From assembly GCA_038745855.1 (NCBI GenBank), contig JBCDLC010000033.1, forward strand, positions 1 through 39,287: a DNA stretch of 39,287 bases, in the 5' to 3' direction. Made by a program: the position numbers and the translations under genes. This document shows positions 1 to 8,082 of this stretch, piece by piece. Position 1 is the stretch's first letter; every line of letters begins with the position of its first letter. Source of the stretch: UBA5336 sp038745855 (GTDB taxonomy: Bacteria; Pseudomonadota; Alphaproteobacteria; Caulobacterales; Hyphomonadaceae). Under the pieces are notes generated by a model that searched no databases, had not been told where the DNA came from, and was given only the letters and a program-made list of their open reading frames with translations.

Positions 1-547
1 CGAATTGTTGGCCGCTGTGGGGCCCGCGGTAGGGGGGTGCTCTGAGGAGGCCGGGGCGGCGGCGCGCGAGGTGGTAGGCCAGGCGCCGGGCTCTTGCGGC
101 CGGGTCGTCGATCAGGGCTTTGAGGGCCGCGAGACGGTTCAGGAGGGGGGCGGCGTCTATGGGGCCGCTTGGCTGGTGGTGGCCTGGATAGGATCGGGAT
201 CTGGCTTTTGCGGCGGCCTTGAGCGCTTCGATGCGGGTGCGGTCGAAAGGGCCGCCGTTTGGGAAGATGCGGAGGGTTTGCTTGGGTGGGCTGAGGGTGC
301 GCTCGCGGGCGTAGCGGATGTGGGGATGATCGTCGTTTGAGAGGGTCGGTTCGATCTCGAGGGCAAGGAGGATGAGGATCCGGCGGATCCAGGATTCGAG
401 CATGGCGATGCCGGCCTTCAGGCGCGCGGCCGCCGCCCGCGTGAGGAAATCGGGCGCGAGATGGAGGTCATCTCGGCCGATCACGCGGGTATACAGCTGC
501 TCGCCGAAGGGGCGGAGCTCTTCGATGGTGTCGGTGATGTTCGACAT
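1..547 (-). CDS. Hypothetical protein, C-terminus cut by window edge
   Basis: An open frame runs from an ATG at 547 (start MSNITDTIEEL) down to the first bases of the window with no stop, so about 182 residues are visible and the C-terminus is missing. The N-terminal third is predicted helical with a hydrophobic stretch near residues 48-66 (MLESWIRRILILLALEI). The later part is rich in Arg, Pro and Ala, with a HIRYARERTL block and an LAALKALIDDP helix. Third-position GC is very high in this frame, as expected of a real gene in this genome. I do not recognise the family; the pattern resembles short hypothetical proteins common in alphaproteobacteria. No operon partner is visible, since the next gene starts across a 0.2-kb non-coding gap. 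Confidence 0.65.
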   Translation of the reverse strand, partial: MSNITDTIEELRPFGEQLYTRVIGRDDLHLAPDFLTRAAAARLKAGIAMLESWIRRILILLALEIEPTLSNDDHPHIRYARERTLSPPKQTLRIFPNGGPFDRTRIEALKAAAKARSRSYPGHHQPSGPIDAAPLLNRLAALKALIDDPAARARRLAYHLARRRPGLLRAPPYRGPHSGQQF

Positions 548-695
548 TTGAGGGCAGCTTATCACGGGCGCGGATCGGTCGGATAAGCGCCGAGTTTTTG
601 CAACGATTACAGGGCGCGTGGCGTGGATAGGGCAGAAGTTATCCTACACCTGTGGATGTGCAGAAGCGGGCGGCTCAGCGCGCTGGGAGACCGCT

Positions 696-761
696 GGTGC
701 ATATCGCTTCGCTCCATGCACCCCAACGGGCTAAGGCGCTGCATTTGATCCCCCGGATCAA
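696..761. repeat. Two short inverted repeats in the 548-771 non-coding gap
   Basis: The gap between the edge gene and the membrane-protein gene holds no credible frame. It carries GGTGCAT (696-702) paired with ATGCACC (716-722), and TTGATCC (745-751) paired with GGATCAA (755-761) around a 3-nt loop. The second lies just past the stop of the membrane-protein gene read on the minus strand, so it could help end that transcript, although the T-run is weak. A 12-mer covering this arm (744-755) recurs at 39049-39060. Confidence 0.45.
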
Positions 762-771
762 AACATAACCC

Positions 772-1344
772 CTATTCTGCGGCCTGGAGCCTTGGGGGTG
801 GGGTGACTTCTGCTTGTGGCATGGGTTCGGGTTTACGCGGCGCTGCTTTGGCAACGGGTCTTGGCGCCGACCGGATCATCTTCGGCCGCCAGACGCCGAG
901 CACCACGTTCGCGATGGAGATGGCCATCACCGCCCATAGCGTTCCCCATTCGAGGGAGAGCAATTGGTCGAGGGCGTCGGGTGGAGCGGTGCCGGCAGCG
1001 ATCTCGGCCGCTTTGCCAGCCGCATAGTCAGCCTTGGCGTGAACGATGGTGAGCACGCCCTTGAACATGAGTATGCCCAGGATCGCCTTCACCCAAACCC
1101 ATCCCCGATCGAGGAACGGTGTGTGCACCACCATCGAGAGGAGCCCGGACACGAGACCCAACATCAAGGACGGAAGAAGCACGTAATCGCTTAGCGCCTG
1201 GATCGATTGGCGCAGGCCTGCATAGGCCTCTGGATTTCCCTGGGGCGCCGCCACCAACAAGGCCATGTAGGCCGCCAGCCCGCCAATGAGGCCTGCGGCA
1301 GCAACACTGTGGAGGAGTTTCACGGTTTTTCGCGCGTTTTGCAT
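772..1344 (-). CDS. Small integral membrane protein, DUF2269-like
   Basis: The product is 190 residues from the ATG at 1344 (MQNARKTVKLLHSVA). A longer frame reaches 1500, but that N-terminus is not membrane-like and I reject it. Four hydrophobic spans are visible: about residues 10-30 (AAGLIGGLAAYMALLVA), 45-70, 80-100 (WVKAILGILMFKGVLTIVHA) and 125-145 (LWAVMAISIANVVLGVW). A Pro/Lys-rich cytosolic tail follows. The order of spans, an early LHSVAAAG motif and a WVWVKAILG segment resemble the DUF2269 family of predicted membrane proteins, whose function is unknown. Family assignment is from pattern memory only. It is a single-gene unit, 124 bp downstream of the alpha/beta hydrolase on the same strand. 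Confidence 0.7.
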   Translation of the reverse strand: MQNARKTVKLLHSVAAAGLIGGLAAYMALLVAAPQGNPEAYAGLRQSIQALSDYVLLPSLMLGLVSGLLSMVVHTPFLDRGWVWVKAILGILMFKGVLTIVHAKADYAAGKAAEIAAGTAPPDALDQLLSLEWGTLWAVMAISIANVVLGVWRPKMIRSAPRPVAKAAPRKPEPMPQAEVTPPPRLQAAE

Positions 1345-1468
1345 GGGCAAAATGTAGCCAAAGGCCAGGAGGCCGCAATGCTGCGTCACGCCGCAGAGAC
1401 GGGTGGGGGCGCCTCCACTTGTTGCGCTCTCACCTCTTTTCCAGCGTAGCCATGCGCGCGGCGCGCGT

Positions 1469-2425
1469 TCAGATGCCGGCCTTGGCCATGAGCGCGTCAA
1501 ACGCAGTCCAGAGCTGGTCGCGTTTGTCGTCGGTCTCCATCAGGATTTCGTGCATCGCGCCGTCGACCTGGATGTGGGTGCAATCGGGAATGCGCTTGGC
1601 GAGGCGGGCATGGGCCTGGTTGTTGACCAGCTTTTCCTCGGACGCGGAGGCGACAAGGATGGGGATATCGATGGCTTCGAGGGCTGAGGCCCGGGCAAAG
1701 GTTTTCACGATATCGAGCGTCGCGCCGAGCCAGCCCCAGGTGACCGGCCCGAGATCGAGCTGGGGAACCGTGTCGACAAGGTCCCGCTGGATCTGCCAAC
1801 GGCGGGGATCATGGGTGACGATATTGGTCTCGAATCGGTCGGGCGGGCCGGGTTGTTGGGCATAATCGCCAGACCGGCCGAGCGTTTTCATGGCCCAGAC
1901 CATGTAGCGCAGGCCGAAGATCCGGCTCTTGAGGCCCCAGAGCGGCGCACTGAAGGCGGCCGCTTCGACGCGCACGAGCTTCTGGCTGATGGCCGCAAGG
2001 GCGATAGCCCCGCCCATGGAGTGAGCCAGGCAGACCCGGGGCTTGGGGAGGCTGTCCTCCATGGCTTCGAGGCCGCGGACGAGGGCGCCCATGAAGGTCT
2101 TGAAGTCGTCGATGTGGCCCTTCTGCGGATCGTCGAGCAGGCGGTCGGACAGCCCCTGGCCCGGCCAATCGAGGATAAGAACGGCAAAGCCACGTGCCTG
2201 GAGATCGCGGGCGACCTCGAAGTACTTCTCAATGAACTCGGTGCGGCCTGGGCAGACGATGCAGGTTCCGCGTGCGCTTTGTCCGGCAAGCGCTGGAACC
2301 ATGCAGGCGCGAAGACGGCGCCCCGCCCGGCTGAGGAACCAGACCAGTTTTGCGCCCTCGGGGGCTGGGTTGCCCTCGACCTCCACGAAATCGTCAAGGT
2401 CGGCAGCTTCGAGGGGCTTTGTCAT
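1469..2425 (-). CDS. Alpha/beta hydrolase, monoacylglycerol-lipase/lysophospholipase type
   Basis: A 318-residue serine hydrolase, probably acting on lipid esters. The nucleophile elbow is AHSMGG with Ser about residue 136. The catalytic His is in GAMHEILME near residue 292, and the acid is likely within SASEEKLV, where a Glu sits at the usual Asp site. The LDWPGQGLSD block matches the DxRGxGxS loop of PldB/YtpA-type lipases. Upstream in-frame starts exist: GTG at 2473 and ATG at 2437. The GTG lies inside a terminator-like hairpin and is unlikely. ATG 2425 has GGAA six bases upstream and is preferred, with 2437 possible. No signal peptide is seen, so it is probably cytoplasmic. It stands near an SCP2-like lipid-carrier gene. 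Confidence 0.85.
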   Translation of the reverse strand: MTKPLEAADLDDFVEVEGNPAPEGAKLVWFLSRAGRRLRACMVPALAGQSARGTCIVCPGRTEFIEKYFEVARDLQARGFAVLILDWPGQGLSDRLLDDPQKGHIDDFKTFMGALVRGLEAMEDSLPKPRVCLAHSMGGAIALAAISQKLVRVEAAAFSAPLWGLKSRIFGLRYMVWAMKTLGRSGDYAQQPGPPDRFETNIVTHDPRRWQIQRDLVDTVPQLDLGPVTWGWLGATLDIVKTFARASALEAIDIPILVASASEEKLVNNQAHARLAKRIPDCTHIQVDGAMHEILMETDDKRDQLWTAFDALMAKAGI

Positions 2426-2464
2426 CGCGGGTTCCATGGCCGCACTGTAGGGCTGGAACGCGAG

Positions 2465-2496
2465 AAAGCCCACCGGCCTGACAGCCGATGGGCTTT
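2465..2496. terminator. Hairpin with T-runs on both sides, downstream of the SCP2 gene
   Basis: AAAGCCCA (2465-2472) pairs with TGGGCTTT (2489-2496), and inner GGC/GCC pairs extend the stem. The stem is followed by T's on both strands. It lies 58 bp past the SCP2 stop in the minus direction and just upstream of the hydrolase start, so it probably ends the SCP2 transcript. Confidence 0.6.
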
Positions 2497-2554
2497 TCCG
2501 ATGCGGGTTTTTTGTATCGCTTCTCGCCTGAACGGCCGCGAGACCCTGCAGCCT

Positions 2555-2860
2555 CTACTGGAAGCTCTTCATCAGGTTCTGGAGCTGCATGGCCACCGAC
2601 ATGTCGCCATCGACCTTCAGCTTGCCCTGCATGAAGGCCATGGTGGGGTCCATTTCGCCGGCGGAGATCTTCTTGAAGTCATCCCAGTCGACCTTGACGG
2701 TCGCGTCGGCGTCGCCGTCCTCATTGTTTGCAACGCCGTTCACACCATCGATGAACAGTTTGCCGATGTCTCCGAAGTCGAACTTCACTTTCTTGGAGAA
2801 GCCGCTGCCGCCTCCAGACACTGCTTCCATGGCTTTTTGGGTCAGATCAGCCAGTTCCAT
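2555..2860 (-). CDS. SCP2 sterol-binding domain protein
   Basis: A 101-residue stand-alone SCP2 domain, a small cytosolic carrier fold that binds sterols, fatty acids or acyl-CoA in other members. Diagnostic blocks are VKFDFGDIGKLFIDG, DADATVKVDWDDFKKI and the C-terminal FMQGKLKVDGDMSVAMQL, the most conserved SCP2 signature. The ATG at 2860 is preceded by a near-perfect GAGGAGGTG ribosome site six bases away, which decides it over an in-frame start at 2917. The native ligand is unknown. Nearby crotonase and acyl-CoA dehydrogenase genes fit a role in lipid handling, but that link is inference from location. It is flanked by terminator hairpins on both sides, so it is probably a single-gene transcript. 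Confidence 0.9.
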   Translation of the reverse strand: MELADLTQKAMEAVSGGGSGFSKKVKFDFGDIGKLFIDGVNGVANNEDGDADATVKVDWDDFKKISAGEMDPTMAFMQGKLKVDGDMSVAMQLQNLMKSFQ

Positions 2861-2983
2861 GCACACCTCCTCAATCGTCTGCTCCCAATCTATGACGCCC
2901 GGGCCGACCTGTTGCAAGGGCTTGGCAGGCGAGGCGATGGAAGCGAAGGATTTGAGGGCGGGCTGCGTGCCTGGCCGGTCAAG

Positions 2984-3014
2984 AAAAACCCCCGGAGACA
3001 GATGGCTCCGGGGG
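2984..3014 (-). terminator. Rho-independent terminator of the DUF2853 gene
   Basis: A 9-bp perfect GC-rich stem (CCCCCGGAG with CTCCGGGGG, 8-nt loop) is followed on the minus strand by TTTTT. It lies 27 bp downstream of the DUF2853 stop codon at 3041. Confidence 0.9.
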
Positions 3015-3040
3015 CTCGAATTCAGGTGTCGGTTGCGGAC

Positions 3041-3382
3041 CTATTTGTAGACCGCTTCCTTCTTGAAGTGTTTTGTCAGGAGGTAGTAGACGACGGCCCG
3101 GTGCTTCTGGCGCACGGACTTGCCGTACTGGTCGATGACGGCACTGATGCCCTCATCGAGTTTGGGCCCGTCCTTGAGGCCCAGTTTCTTGATCAGGAAG
3201 TTGGCTTTGACGCGCTCCAGTTCCGCCGGGTCGGATGCCGCGACGGTGGATGCGTCCGCATTGTAGATCGATGGTCCGCAGCCAATGGTCACCTTGGTGA
3301 GTAGAGCCATGTCGGGTGTGACACCGGCCTTTTCCTTCAGGTCCTTGGCATACTTCGCAATGAGATCGTCACGCTTTCCCAT
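3041..3382 (-). CDS. DUF2853 family protein
   Basis: A 113-residue soluble, charged protein beginning MGKRDDLIAKYAKDLKEK. Members of this family start with almost the same phrase, then carry an ALLTKVTIGCGPSIYNADA block and end in a helical RAVVYYLLTKHF segment. All three are present. The family has no assigned function. An earlier ATG at 3400 is in frame, but 3382 has GGGG about seven bases upstream and matches the family's usual N-terminus. It is monocistronic, with a strong terminator after it. Confidence 0.85.
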   Translation of the reverse strand: MGKRDDLIAKYAKDLKEKAGVTPDMALLTKVTIGCGPSIYNADASTVAASDPAELERVKANFLIKKLGLKDGPKLDEGISAVIDQYGKSVRQKHRAVVYYLLTKHFKKEAVYK

Positions 3383-3466
3383 GGGGTTCCCCTTTTTCAA
3401 GCCCCGATTGTTATGGCCCGTGTCTTTCGCGGGTCCATGGGCTGGTTACATACCTGAAACTCACTG

Positions 3467-4240
3467 TCAGCCAACAGACTTTTTCGTAAGCAGCCTTGCA
3501 CGGTCGCGCGCGCCGAGGGGGCGCCATTGACCCTCGGGAAGATCGCCGAGGCTCAACGGTCCGATGCGGATGCGGATCAGGTCTATGACGCGGAGATCTA
3601 CGAGGTCGCACATGCGGCGGATCTGGCGGTTCCGGCCCTCGCGCAGGACGAACTTGAGCATGCCTTTGCCGACGGGTTCCACGATAGCCGGTTTGAGGGG
3701 CTTGCCGTCGAGTTCCAGGCCATGGCGCAGGCGCTCGAGGTTGGCGCTCGAAAGCGCACCAACGACGCGGACGCGGTACTCTTTCTCGAGACCGGAGTCC
3801 GGCCCGATGATCGCCTTTGCGAGCACACCGTCCTCGCTGAGGATCAGGAGGCCGCGGCTGTCCTGGTCGAGCCGGCCCAGGGGCGCGAGCTTATGCCGGC
3901 GACCGGGAATGACGGGGGAACGGCCAGACAGATTGGCCCGGGTGAGGAGGCGGACGGCGGGGACCTGGTCATCTTCGGGGGTGCCGGAGACGTAGCCCTC
4001 GGGCTTGTGCAGGATGATCGACAGCTTGTTGGAGAGGGCCTTGGTGCCTTTTGGCTTGAGGGTCAGCGTTTCGCCGGGCGCAATCTTGTGACCGGGCGAG
4101 GTCACGGTCTCCCCATTGATGGAGACAAGGCCCTTTTCAATGAGGTCTTCTGCTTCCCGGCGCGAACAAACCCCCGACTGGGCCAGCCATTTGTTGACGC
4201 GTATGGGTTCGAGTCCGTCATAGGTCCGGGTCAGCGGCAT
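3467..4240 (-). CDS. rRNA pseudouridine synthase, RsuA/RluF family
   Basis: A 257-residue enzyme converting specific rRNA uridines to pseudouridine. The N-terminal S4 RNA-binding domain covers about residues 13-60 (RVNKWLAQSGVCSRREAE). The catalytic motif GRLDQDSRGLL is at residues 122-132 with Asp125. The EGRNRQIRRMCDLV block near residue 205 is the family's C-terminal signature. The spacing and the RIRIGPL ending fit the RluF/RsuA/RluB group. RluF (23S U2604) is the most likely subtype, but I cannot separate it from RluB or RsuA by eye. The gene overlaps the upstream GNAT gene by 10 bp on the same strand, so the two are almost certainly co-transcribed. Confidence 0.85.
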   Translation of the reverse strand: MPLTRTYDGLEPIRVNKWLAQSGVCSRREAEDLIEKGLVSINGETVTSPGHKIAPGETLTLKPKGTKALSNKLSIILHKPEGYVSGTPEDDQVPAVRLLTRANLSGRSPVIPGRRHKLAPLGRLDQDSRGLLILSEDGVLAKAIIGPDSGLEKEYRVRVVGALSSANLERLRHGLELDGKPLKPAIVEPVGKGMLKFVLREGRNRQIRRMCDLVDLRVIDLIRIRIGPLSLGDLPEGQWRPLGARDRARLLTKKSVG

Positions 4241-4743
4241 GGATGGGCTCCGAGTGGACGAACCCAGTACCCCACCGATTTTCGCCCATGGTCATATGAT
4301 CGTTCTCCGATCTGGCGGAAGCCCATGCGTTCATGGAAGCGCTGGGAGCCGGGATTGGGGGGTGAGATGTTCACCTCACACCCGATTTCGCGGCGGTGTT
4401 TGAAGGCGTCGAAGGCGTGATGATAGAGCTGTTCGCCAATGTGCTGACCGCGTGCCTCAGGGTCGATCGCGATCCGGTCCACATAGATCGTGTCTCCGCC
4501 GTCGCGGGTTTGGCGAGCCTCGAACCAGCGGAGATTGGCACTTTCATAGGCGTCGATGCCCAACTCGACGAGGGTCAGGAATCCCTTCGGAATGCCGTGC
4601 TCATCCTCGGCGACGAAAGCGGTCGAGAGGCCGATCCATTTTTCAAGGCTTTCGCGTGTCTCCGAACTGACACCGGGCGTGGAAAACTGATTGATCGCAT
4701 ACAAGCGATCGAGGTCGCCGGAACGGTAGGCGCGGATGGGCAT
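4231..4743 (-). CDS. GNAT family N-acetyltransferase
   Basis: A 170-residue GNAT-fold protein expected to transfer an acetyl group from acetyl-CoA to an amine. The acetyl-CoA loop region is VDRIAIDPEARGQHIGEQLYHHA around residues 89-111, followed by the ERMGFRQIGERSYDHGRK C-terminal part. The N-terminal MPIRAYRSGDLDRLYAIN is typical of the family. The start has AGGAGA eight bases upstream. The last 10 bp overlap the pseudouridine synthase gene, so translation is probably coupled and the substrate could be ribosomal, as with RimI/RimJ. That is inference from context; no substrate-specific motif was seen. Confidence 0.85.
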   Translation of the reverse strand: MPIRAYRSGDLDRLYAINQFSTPGVSSETRESLEKWIGLSTAFVAEDEHGIPKGFLTLVELGIDAYESANLRWFEARQTRDGGDTIYVDRIAIDPEARGQHIGEQLYHHAFDAFKHRREIGCEVNISPPNPGSQRFHERMGFRQIGERSYDHGRKSVGYWVRPLGAHPCR

Positions 4744-4823
4744 ACGATTTCTCCTAACGCAGGGGCCTTGCCGCCGCTATAGGCAAAGGAAACCAAGGGT
4801 CAGGGTCATGCGGGGTATGGGAC

Positions 4824-5195
4824 ATGGAAAAGAACTTCGATGATCTCGACGCCCTGGCCAACTTGCTGGATGCAAAGTTCCGCATTCCGCTCACAAATGT
4901 CCGGTTCGGGCTCGACAGCATCATGGGTCTTGTGCCGGGCGTGGGCGATGCGGCGACACTTCTGCCAGCGCTGTATCTGATCGCTAGGGCTGGAGCGAGC
5001 GGAGCGCGTAAGCGGGTAATCCTACTAATGCTTCTGAACTCCGGCGTGGATGCAACCGTCGGCGCCATACCGCTGGTCGGTGATCTGTTCGATCTGCTGA
5101 ACCGCTCCAATCAAAGGAATATTCGAATGCTGCGCCGGGAACTTCAACGCTTGGCTGAGCGGTCCGCCGATAGAGGCGCCTTTAGGCGCCCTTGA
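4824..5195 (+). CDS. DUF4112 membrane protein
   Basis: A 123-residue protein with two amphipathic/hydrophobic halves that repeat a VGLVPGVGD / IPLVGD pattern: IMGLVPGVGDAATLLPALYLI at about 35-55 and LLNSGVDATVGAIPLVGDLFD at about 70-90. This duplicated layout is the signature of DUF4112, a family of unknown function probably associated with the inner membrane. It is transcribed divergently from the GNAT gene. Its 3' end overlaps the convergent crotonase gene by 14 bp, and a GGCGCC hairpin sits exactly in that overlap. Confidence 0.85.
   Translation: MEKNFDDLDALANLLDAKFRIPLTNVRFGLDSIMGLVPGVGDAATLLPALYLIARAGASGARKRVILLMLLNSGVDATVGAIPLVGDLFDLLNRSNQRNIRMLRRELQRLAERSADRGAFRRP
5175..5190. terminator. 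Short hairpin in the overlap of two convergent genes
   Basis: GGCGCC (5175-5180) and GGCGCC (5185-5190) pair around a TTTA loop that contains the crotonase stop codon (5182-5184). It reads the same on both strands and may separate the two convergent transcripts. There is no T-run, so terminator activity is uncertain. Confidence 0.35.
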
Positions 5196-5982
5196 AATCC
5201 GGTGTCCGCTTTTCGAGAATGGCGTCGACACCCTCCATGTGGTCGTCGGTAAAATGCATCAGGGCCTGGGACGCGGCCGACAGTTCCATGATCGTCGCAT
5301 AGTCGGCGCTGGCGCCCTTGCGCATGAGGGTCTTGGCGAGGCGGAGCGACTGCGGCGGCTGGACGGCGATACGGCTTGCGAGTGCGCGCGCCTCGTCCAT
5401 GAGCGTTTCGTGGGAAACGGTTCGCGAAATGAGGCCCCAGGCCTCGGCGGTCTGGGCGTCAATGACGTCGCCGGTGAACAACAATTCCGCCGCCCGGGAC
5501 GCTCCGATTGTCCGGGGCAACAACCAGGCGCCGCCATCGCCAGGAATAAGGCCCAGCTTCAGGAACGTGACACCGAACTTCGCTTTTTCAGACGCGATCC
5601 GGATATCGGCCATGCACGCCACATCACATCCGAGGCCGATGGCGGGCCCATTCACCGCGGCGATCAGGGGCGTTTCAAGCGTATAGAGCGCGTTGACGAT
5701 GCGGTGGATATTCTTCCGGTAGCCTTGGCGCACATCATGGGGGCTGCCCCCGAACGCGCCAGACCGGGTTTTCATCGCCTTGACATCGCCGCCCGCCGAA
5801 AAGGCGCGTCCCTCGCCCGTAAGGATGGTGCAGCGGATGGCGGGATTGGCTTCGATCTCGGTGCAGGCCGCGGCAATAGCTTCGCCATCTCCCTCCTGGC
5901 CGAGGGCATTCATCATGTCTGGGCGGTTCAGCGTAAGCGTGGCAATGGGCCCTTCAACGGCCAGTTTGACGATATCGGACAT
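5182..5982 (-). CDS. Crotonase/enoyl-CoA hydratase superfamily protein
   Basis: A 266-residue crotonase-fold protein acting on acyl-CoA thioesters. The oxyanion-hole segments are FSAGGDVKAM (about 61-70) and NGPAIGLGCDVA (about 109-120). The LGLIPGDGGAWLLPR block follows. The two glutamates that rat mitochondrial hydratase uses (Glu144 in GCELA, Glu164 in QPE) are replaced here by Asp (GCDVA) and Phe (VTFLKLG), so classical hydration is doubtful. Isomerase, hydrolase or another crotonase reaction is possible. The start has GAGGAGG seven bases upstream. It overlaps the convergent DUF4112 gene by 14 bp. The secreted DUF1579-like gene lies about 150 bp upstream on the same strand. Confidence 0.88.
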   Translation of the reverse strand: MSDIVKLAVEGPIATLTLNRPDMMNALGQEGDGEAIAAACTEIEANPAIRCTILTGEGRAFSAGGDVKAMKTRSGAFGGSPHDVRQGYRKNIHRIVNALYTLETPLIAAVNGPAIGLGCDVACMADIRIASEKAKFGVTFLKLGLIPGDGGAWLLPRTIGASRAAELLFTGDVIDAQTAEAWGLISRTVSHETLMDEARALASRIAVQPPQSLRLAKTLMRKGASADYATIMELSAASQALMHFTDDHMEGVDAILEKRTPDFKGA

Positions 5983-6134
5983 GGAAGCCTCCTCAAGACG
6001 GGACGGCGCTAGCGAAGCGGCTGCACCGAAAGGATGTCCATCTTTGAAAAGTCTTCGCTCTTGAACAGCAAGGGCCGGGATGTGGATTTTATTGAAGGAT
6101 GGAAGGCGCCACTAAAGATCGCGGCCGACAATTC

Positions 6135-6761
6135 CTACTCGGTGTTGGTGTCTTCGCCCTCTCCATTTGAGGCTTCCGGATTGTCCTCAACCCGGCGATA
6201 GATGCCGACGAACCAGGGGGACCAGGCTTCTGCACTCGGGTCGTATTGTTCGAAAACCTGGGTCACGGTGCCATTGCGGTTGGGGGTCCACTTTCCGCGG
6301 AAGGGGAATTGCGCGCCGTCGCGGTAGGTGATTGCCCCTTCAAGCGCGATCCCGCCATCGGCTGCGTAGCCGCCCTCGAAGTCGATGCTGACCGAGGTAC
6401 TGACCCAGAGCTGGCGCCAGGTGTCGGTGGCGGGATTGTAGAAATTGTAGCTTTGCCCCGTGCCGCCATTGGCCGAATTCCATCGCTCCACCAGTAGGCA
6501 GCCATTCTCTTCGACGGAGACGAGATTTCGACCCGCATAGCGGCCTTCATGGTCAAAGACGTCCCAATCGCCGACCCAAAAGTCGAACGCCCTGTATTGC
6601 CACGCGAGGCAGGGGTTCTGGATGCCGATCTCCGTTTCGGCCTCGGCTACCCCGTCCTGCTGTTCGGCAGCCGCTGGGTCTTGCGCCATGGCTTTTGGGG
6701 ATGCGGCACCGATCGATAGACAGACAGCCAGCACGAGCAGCATGAGGGTGTACTTCAGCAT
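6135..6761 (-). CDS. Secreted DUF1579-like protein
   Basis: A 208-residue exported protein. The ATG at 6761 opens a Sec signal peptide (MLKYTLMLLVLAVCLSIGAA, likely cut near AMA-QD). The mature part has an acidic low-complexity linker and then a beta-rich domain: AFDFWVGDWDVFDHEG near residue 60, ENGCLLVERWNSANGG and YNFYNPATDTWRQLWV. The FDFWVGDWDV/FYDPAT pattern is that of DUF1579-like proteins of unknown function. A longer in-frame start at 6830 falls inside the terminator of the upstream gene and is rejected. The C-terminus is Glu/Asn-rich. No operon partner is obvious. Confidence 0.75.
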   Translation of the reverse strand: MLKYTLMLLVLAVCLSIGAASPKAMAQDPAAAEQQDGVAEAETEIGIQNPCLAWQYRAFDFWVGDWDVFDHEGRYAGRNLVSVEENGCLLVERWNSANGGTGQSYNFYNPATDTWRQLWVSTSVSIDFEGGYAADGGIALEGAITYRDGAQFPFRGKWTPNRNGTVTQVFEQYDPSAEAWSPWFVGIYRRVEDNPEASNGEGEDTNTE

Positions 6762-6815
6762 GGCAATTCTTTTTCTCTCCGGTTGGGGCGGTCTAACGGT
6801 TGACGGCCGCCGAAG

Positions 6816-6850
6816 TAAAAAGGGCTCCACCGGTGAGGTGAAGCCCTTTC
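6816..6850 (-). terminator. Rho-independent terminator of the acyl-CoA dehydrogenase operon
   Basis: On the minus strand AAGGGCT pairs with AGCCCTT, with CACC/GGTG inside the stem, followed by TTTTT. It begins 22 bp after the stop of the 6873-8030 gene. Confidence 0.88.
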
Positions 6851-6872
6851 TCGCTCGGCGAGAAGTGTTCGC

Positions 6873-8030
6873 CTATTCGGCGGCGACCGGGAGGTCTTCG
6901 GCAGAAAGCTGGGTATAGCGCTTCATGTGGTGGTCCACATTGCCGAACTCGTGGTCGATCATGGTGAGACGCTTGAAGTAGTGCCCGACCGCAAGCTCTT
7001 CGGTCATGCCCATACCGCCGTGGATCTGGATGGCCTCCTGGCCGACAAAGCGACCGGCCTGACCGATGCGGACTTTCGCAGCCGAGACGGCTTTCTTCCG
7101 TGTGTCCGCATCCTCGCCGAGCTTGAGGGTGGCCATGTAGGTCATGGACAGGGCCTGCTCGTGCTCAATGAACATGTCGACCATGCGGTGCTGGAGCACC
7201 TGGAACTTGCCGATCGGAACGCCGAACTGCTTGCGCTGCTTGGCGTAGTCGACCGTCGTCTCTCGTGCGACGCCCATGGCACCGACGGCTTCTGCGCAGA
7301 GGGCGGCAACCGCCTCGTCGGCAACTTGCTCGACCACGGGAAGAGCGGCGTCCTTCTCACCAATGAGGGCATCGGCACCAACGGAGACATTCTCGAAATA
7401 GACCTCGGAGGCCCGACGTCCGTCGACGGTGGCATAGTCGCGCGTAGTGACGCCGGATGCGCCCTTATCGACCAGGAAAAGCGAAACGCCCTCGGCATCC
7501 CTGCGCCCACCGGCCGTGCGCGCGGTGACAATCAGCTTGTCTGCCCAAGGCGCACCGATGACCACGGCCTTGTGTCCGTTGATGACATAACCTTCGCCAT
7601 TGGCTTTTGCCGTGGTTTCGAGGTCTGCCAGATTGTAGCGGCCCCGGGGCTCTGCATGGGCAAAGGCGAAAACGCTTTCTCCGCCCATCAAGCCTGGGAG
7701 GTGTTCCTCTTTCTGGGCGGTGCTGCCTGCGTGTTTGAGGATGCCGCCGGCGCAGACGACTGTTGGTATGTAGGGCTCAACAACGAGGCCTTTGCCGAAC
7801 TCCTCCATGACCACCATGGCGTCGATGGCGCCGCCACCCAGCCCGCCATCGGCTTCGGAGAATGGCGCCATAAGGAGGCCAAGCTCGGCGAACTGCGCCC
7901 AGAGCTCGCGCCGCCAACCGCTGTCGGAAGCGATGGCTTCGCGGCGGGTGTCGAAGTCATACTGCTCGCGGATCAGCCGGGCGAGGCTGTCGCGGAGCAT
8001 GGTCTGCTCTTCGGTGAAATTGAAATCCAT
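6873..8030 (-). CDS. Acyl-CoA dehydrogenase, PimD/small-subunit type
   Basis: A 385-residue acyl-CoA dehydrogenase fold (FAD-dependent alpha,beta-desaturation of acyl-CoA). Seen are the N-terminal MDFNFTEEQTMLRDSL, the mid beta-domain GEGYVINGHKAVVIGAP, the RKQFGVPIGKFQVLQHR helix and IHGGMGMTEELAVGHYFKR near the C-terminus. The position of the usual catalytic Glu (YEGT in medium-chain enzymes) is EFGN here, so the canonical base is absent. Such proteins usually act as one subunit of a heteromeric enzyme (pimeloyl-CoA dehydrogenase PimCD, mycobacterial FadE pairs). The likely partner is the gene at 8727-9923 in the same operon, separated by a Uma2-like gene. A terminator follows the stop. Confidence 0.9.
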   Translation of the reverse strand: MDFNFTEEQTMLRDSLARLIREQYDFDTRREAIASDSGWRRELWAQFAELGLLMAPFSEADGGLGGGAIDAMVVMEEFGKGLVVEPYIPTVVCAGGILKHAGSTAQKEEHLPGLMGGESVFAFAHAEPRGRYNLADLETTAKANGEGYVINGHKAVVIGAPWADKLIVTARTAGGRRDAEGVSLFLVDKGASGVTTRDYATVDGRRASEVYFENVSVGADALIGEKDAALPVVEQVADEAVAALCAEAVGAMGVARETTVDYAKQRKQFGVPIGKFQVLQHRMVDMFIEHEQALSMTYMATLKLGEDADTRKKAVSAAKVRIGQAGRFVGQEAIQIHGGMGMTEELAVGHYFKRLTMIDHEFGNVDHHMKRYTQLSAEDLPVAAE

Positions 8031-8082
8031 GTGTCTCCTCCCAAAAGGCGTGTTTCCCGCTGTGCGGGGTTTTGTGTTGGTG

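Noticed and set aside
1811..3304. Long + strand frame of 497 codons
   Set aside because: It lies antisense to three well-supported minus-strand genes (hydrolase, SCP2, DUF2853) and has no recognisable domain.
8044..8075. Small hairpin CCCGC/GCGGG between the small ACAD and Uma2 genes
   Set aside because: The T-run is on the strand without a gene, so it is unlikely to terminate the operon.
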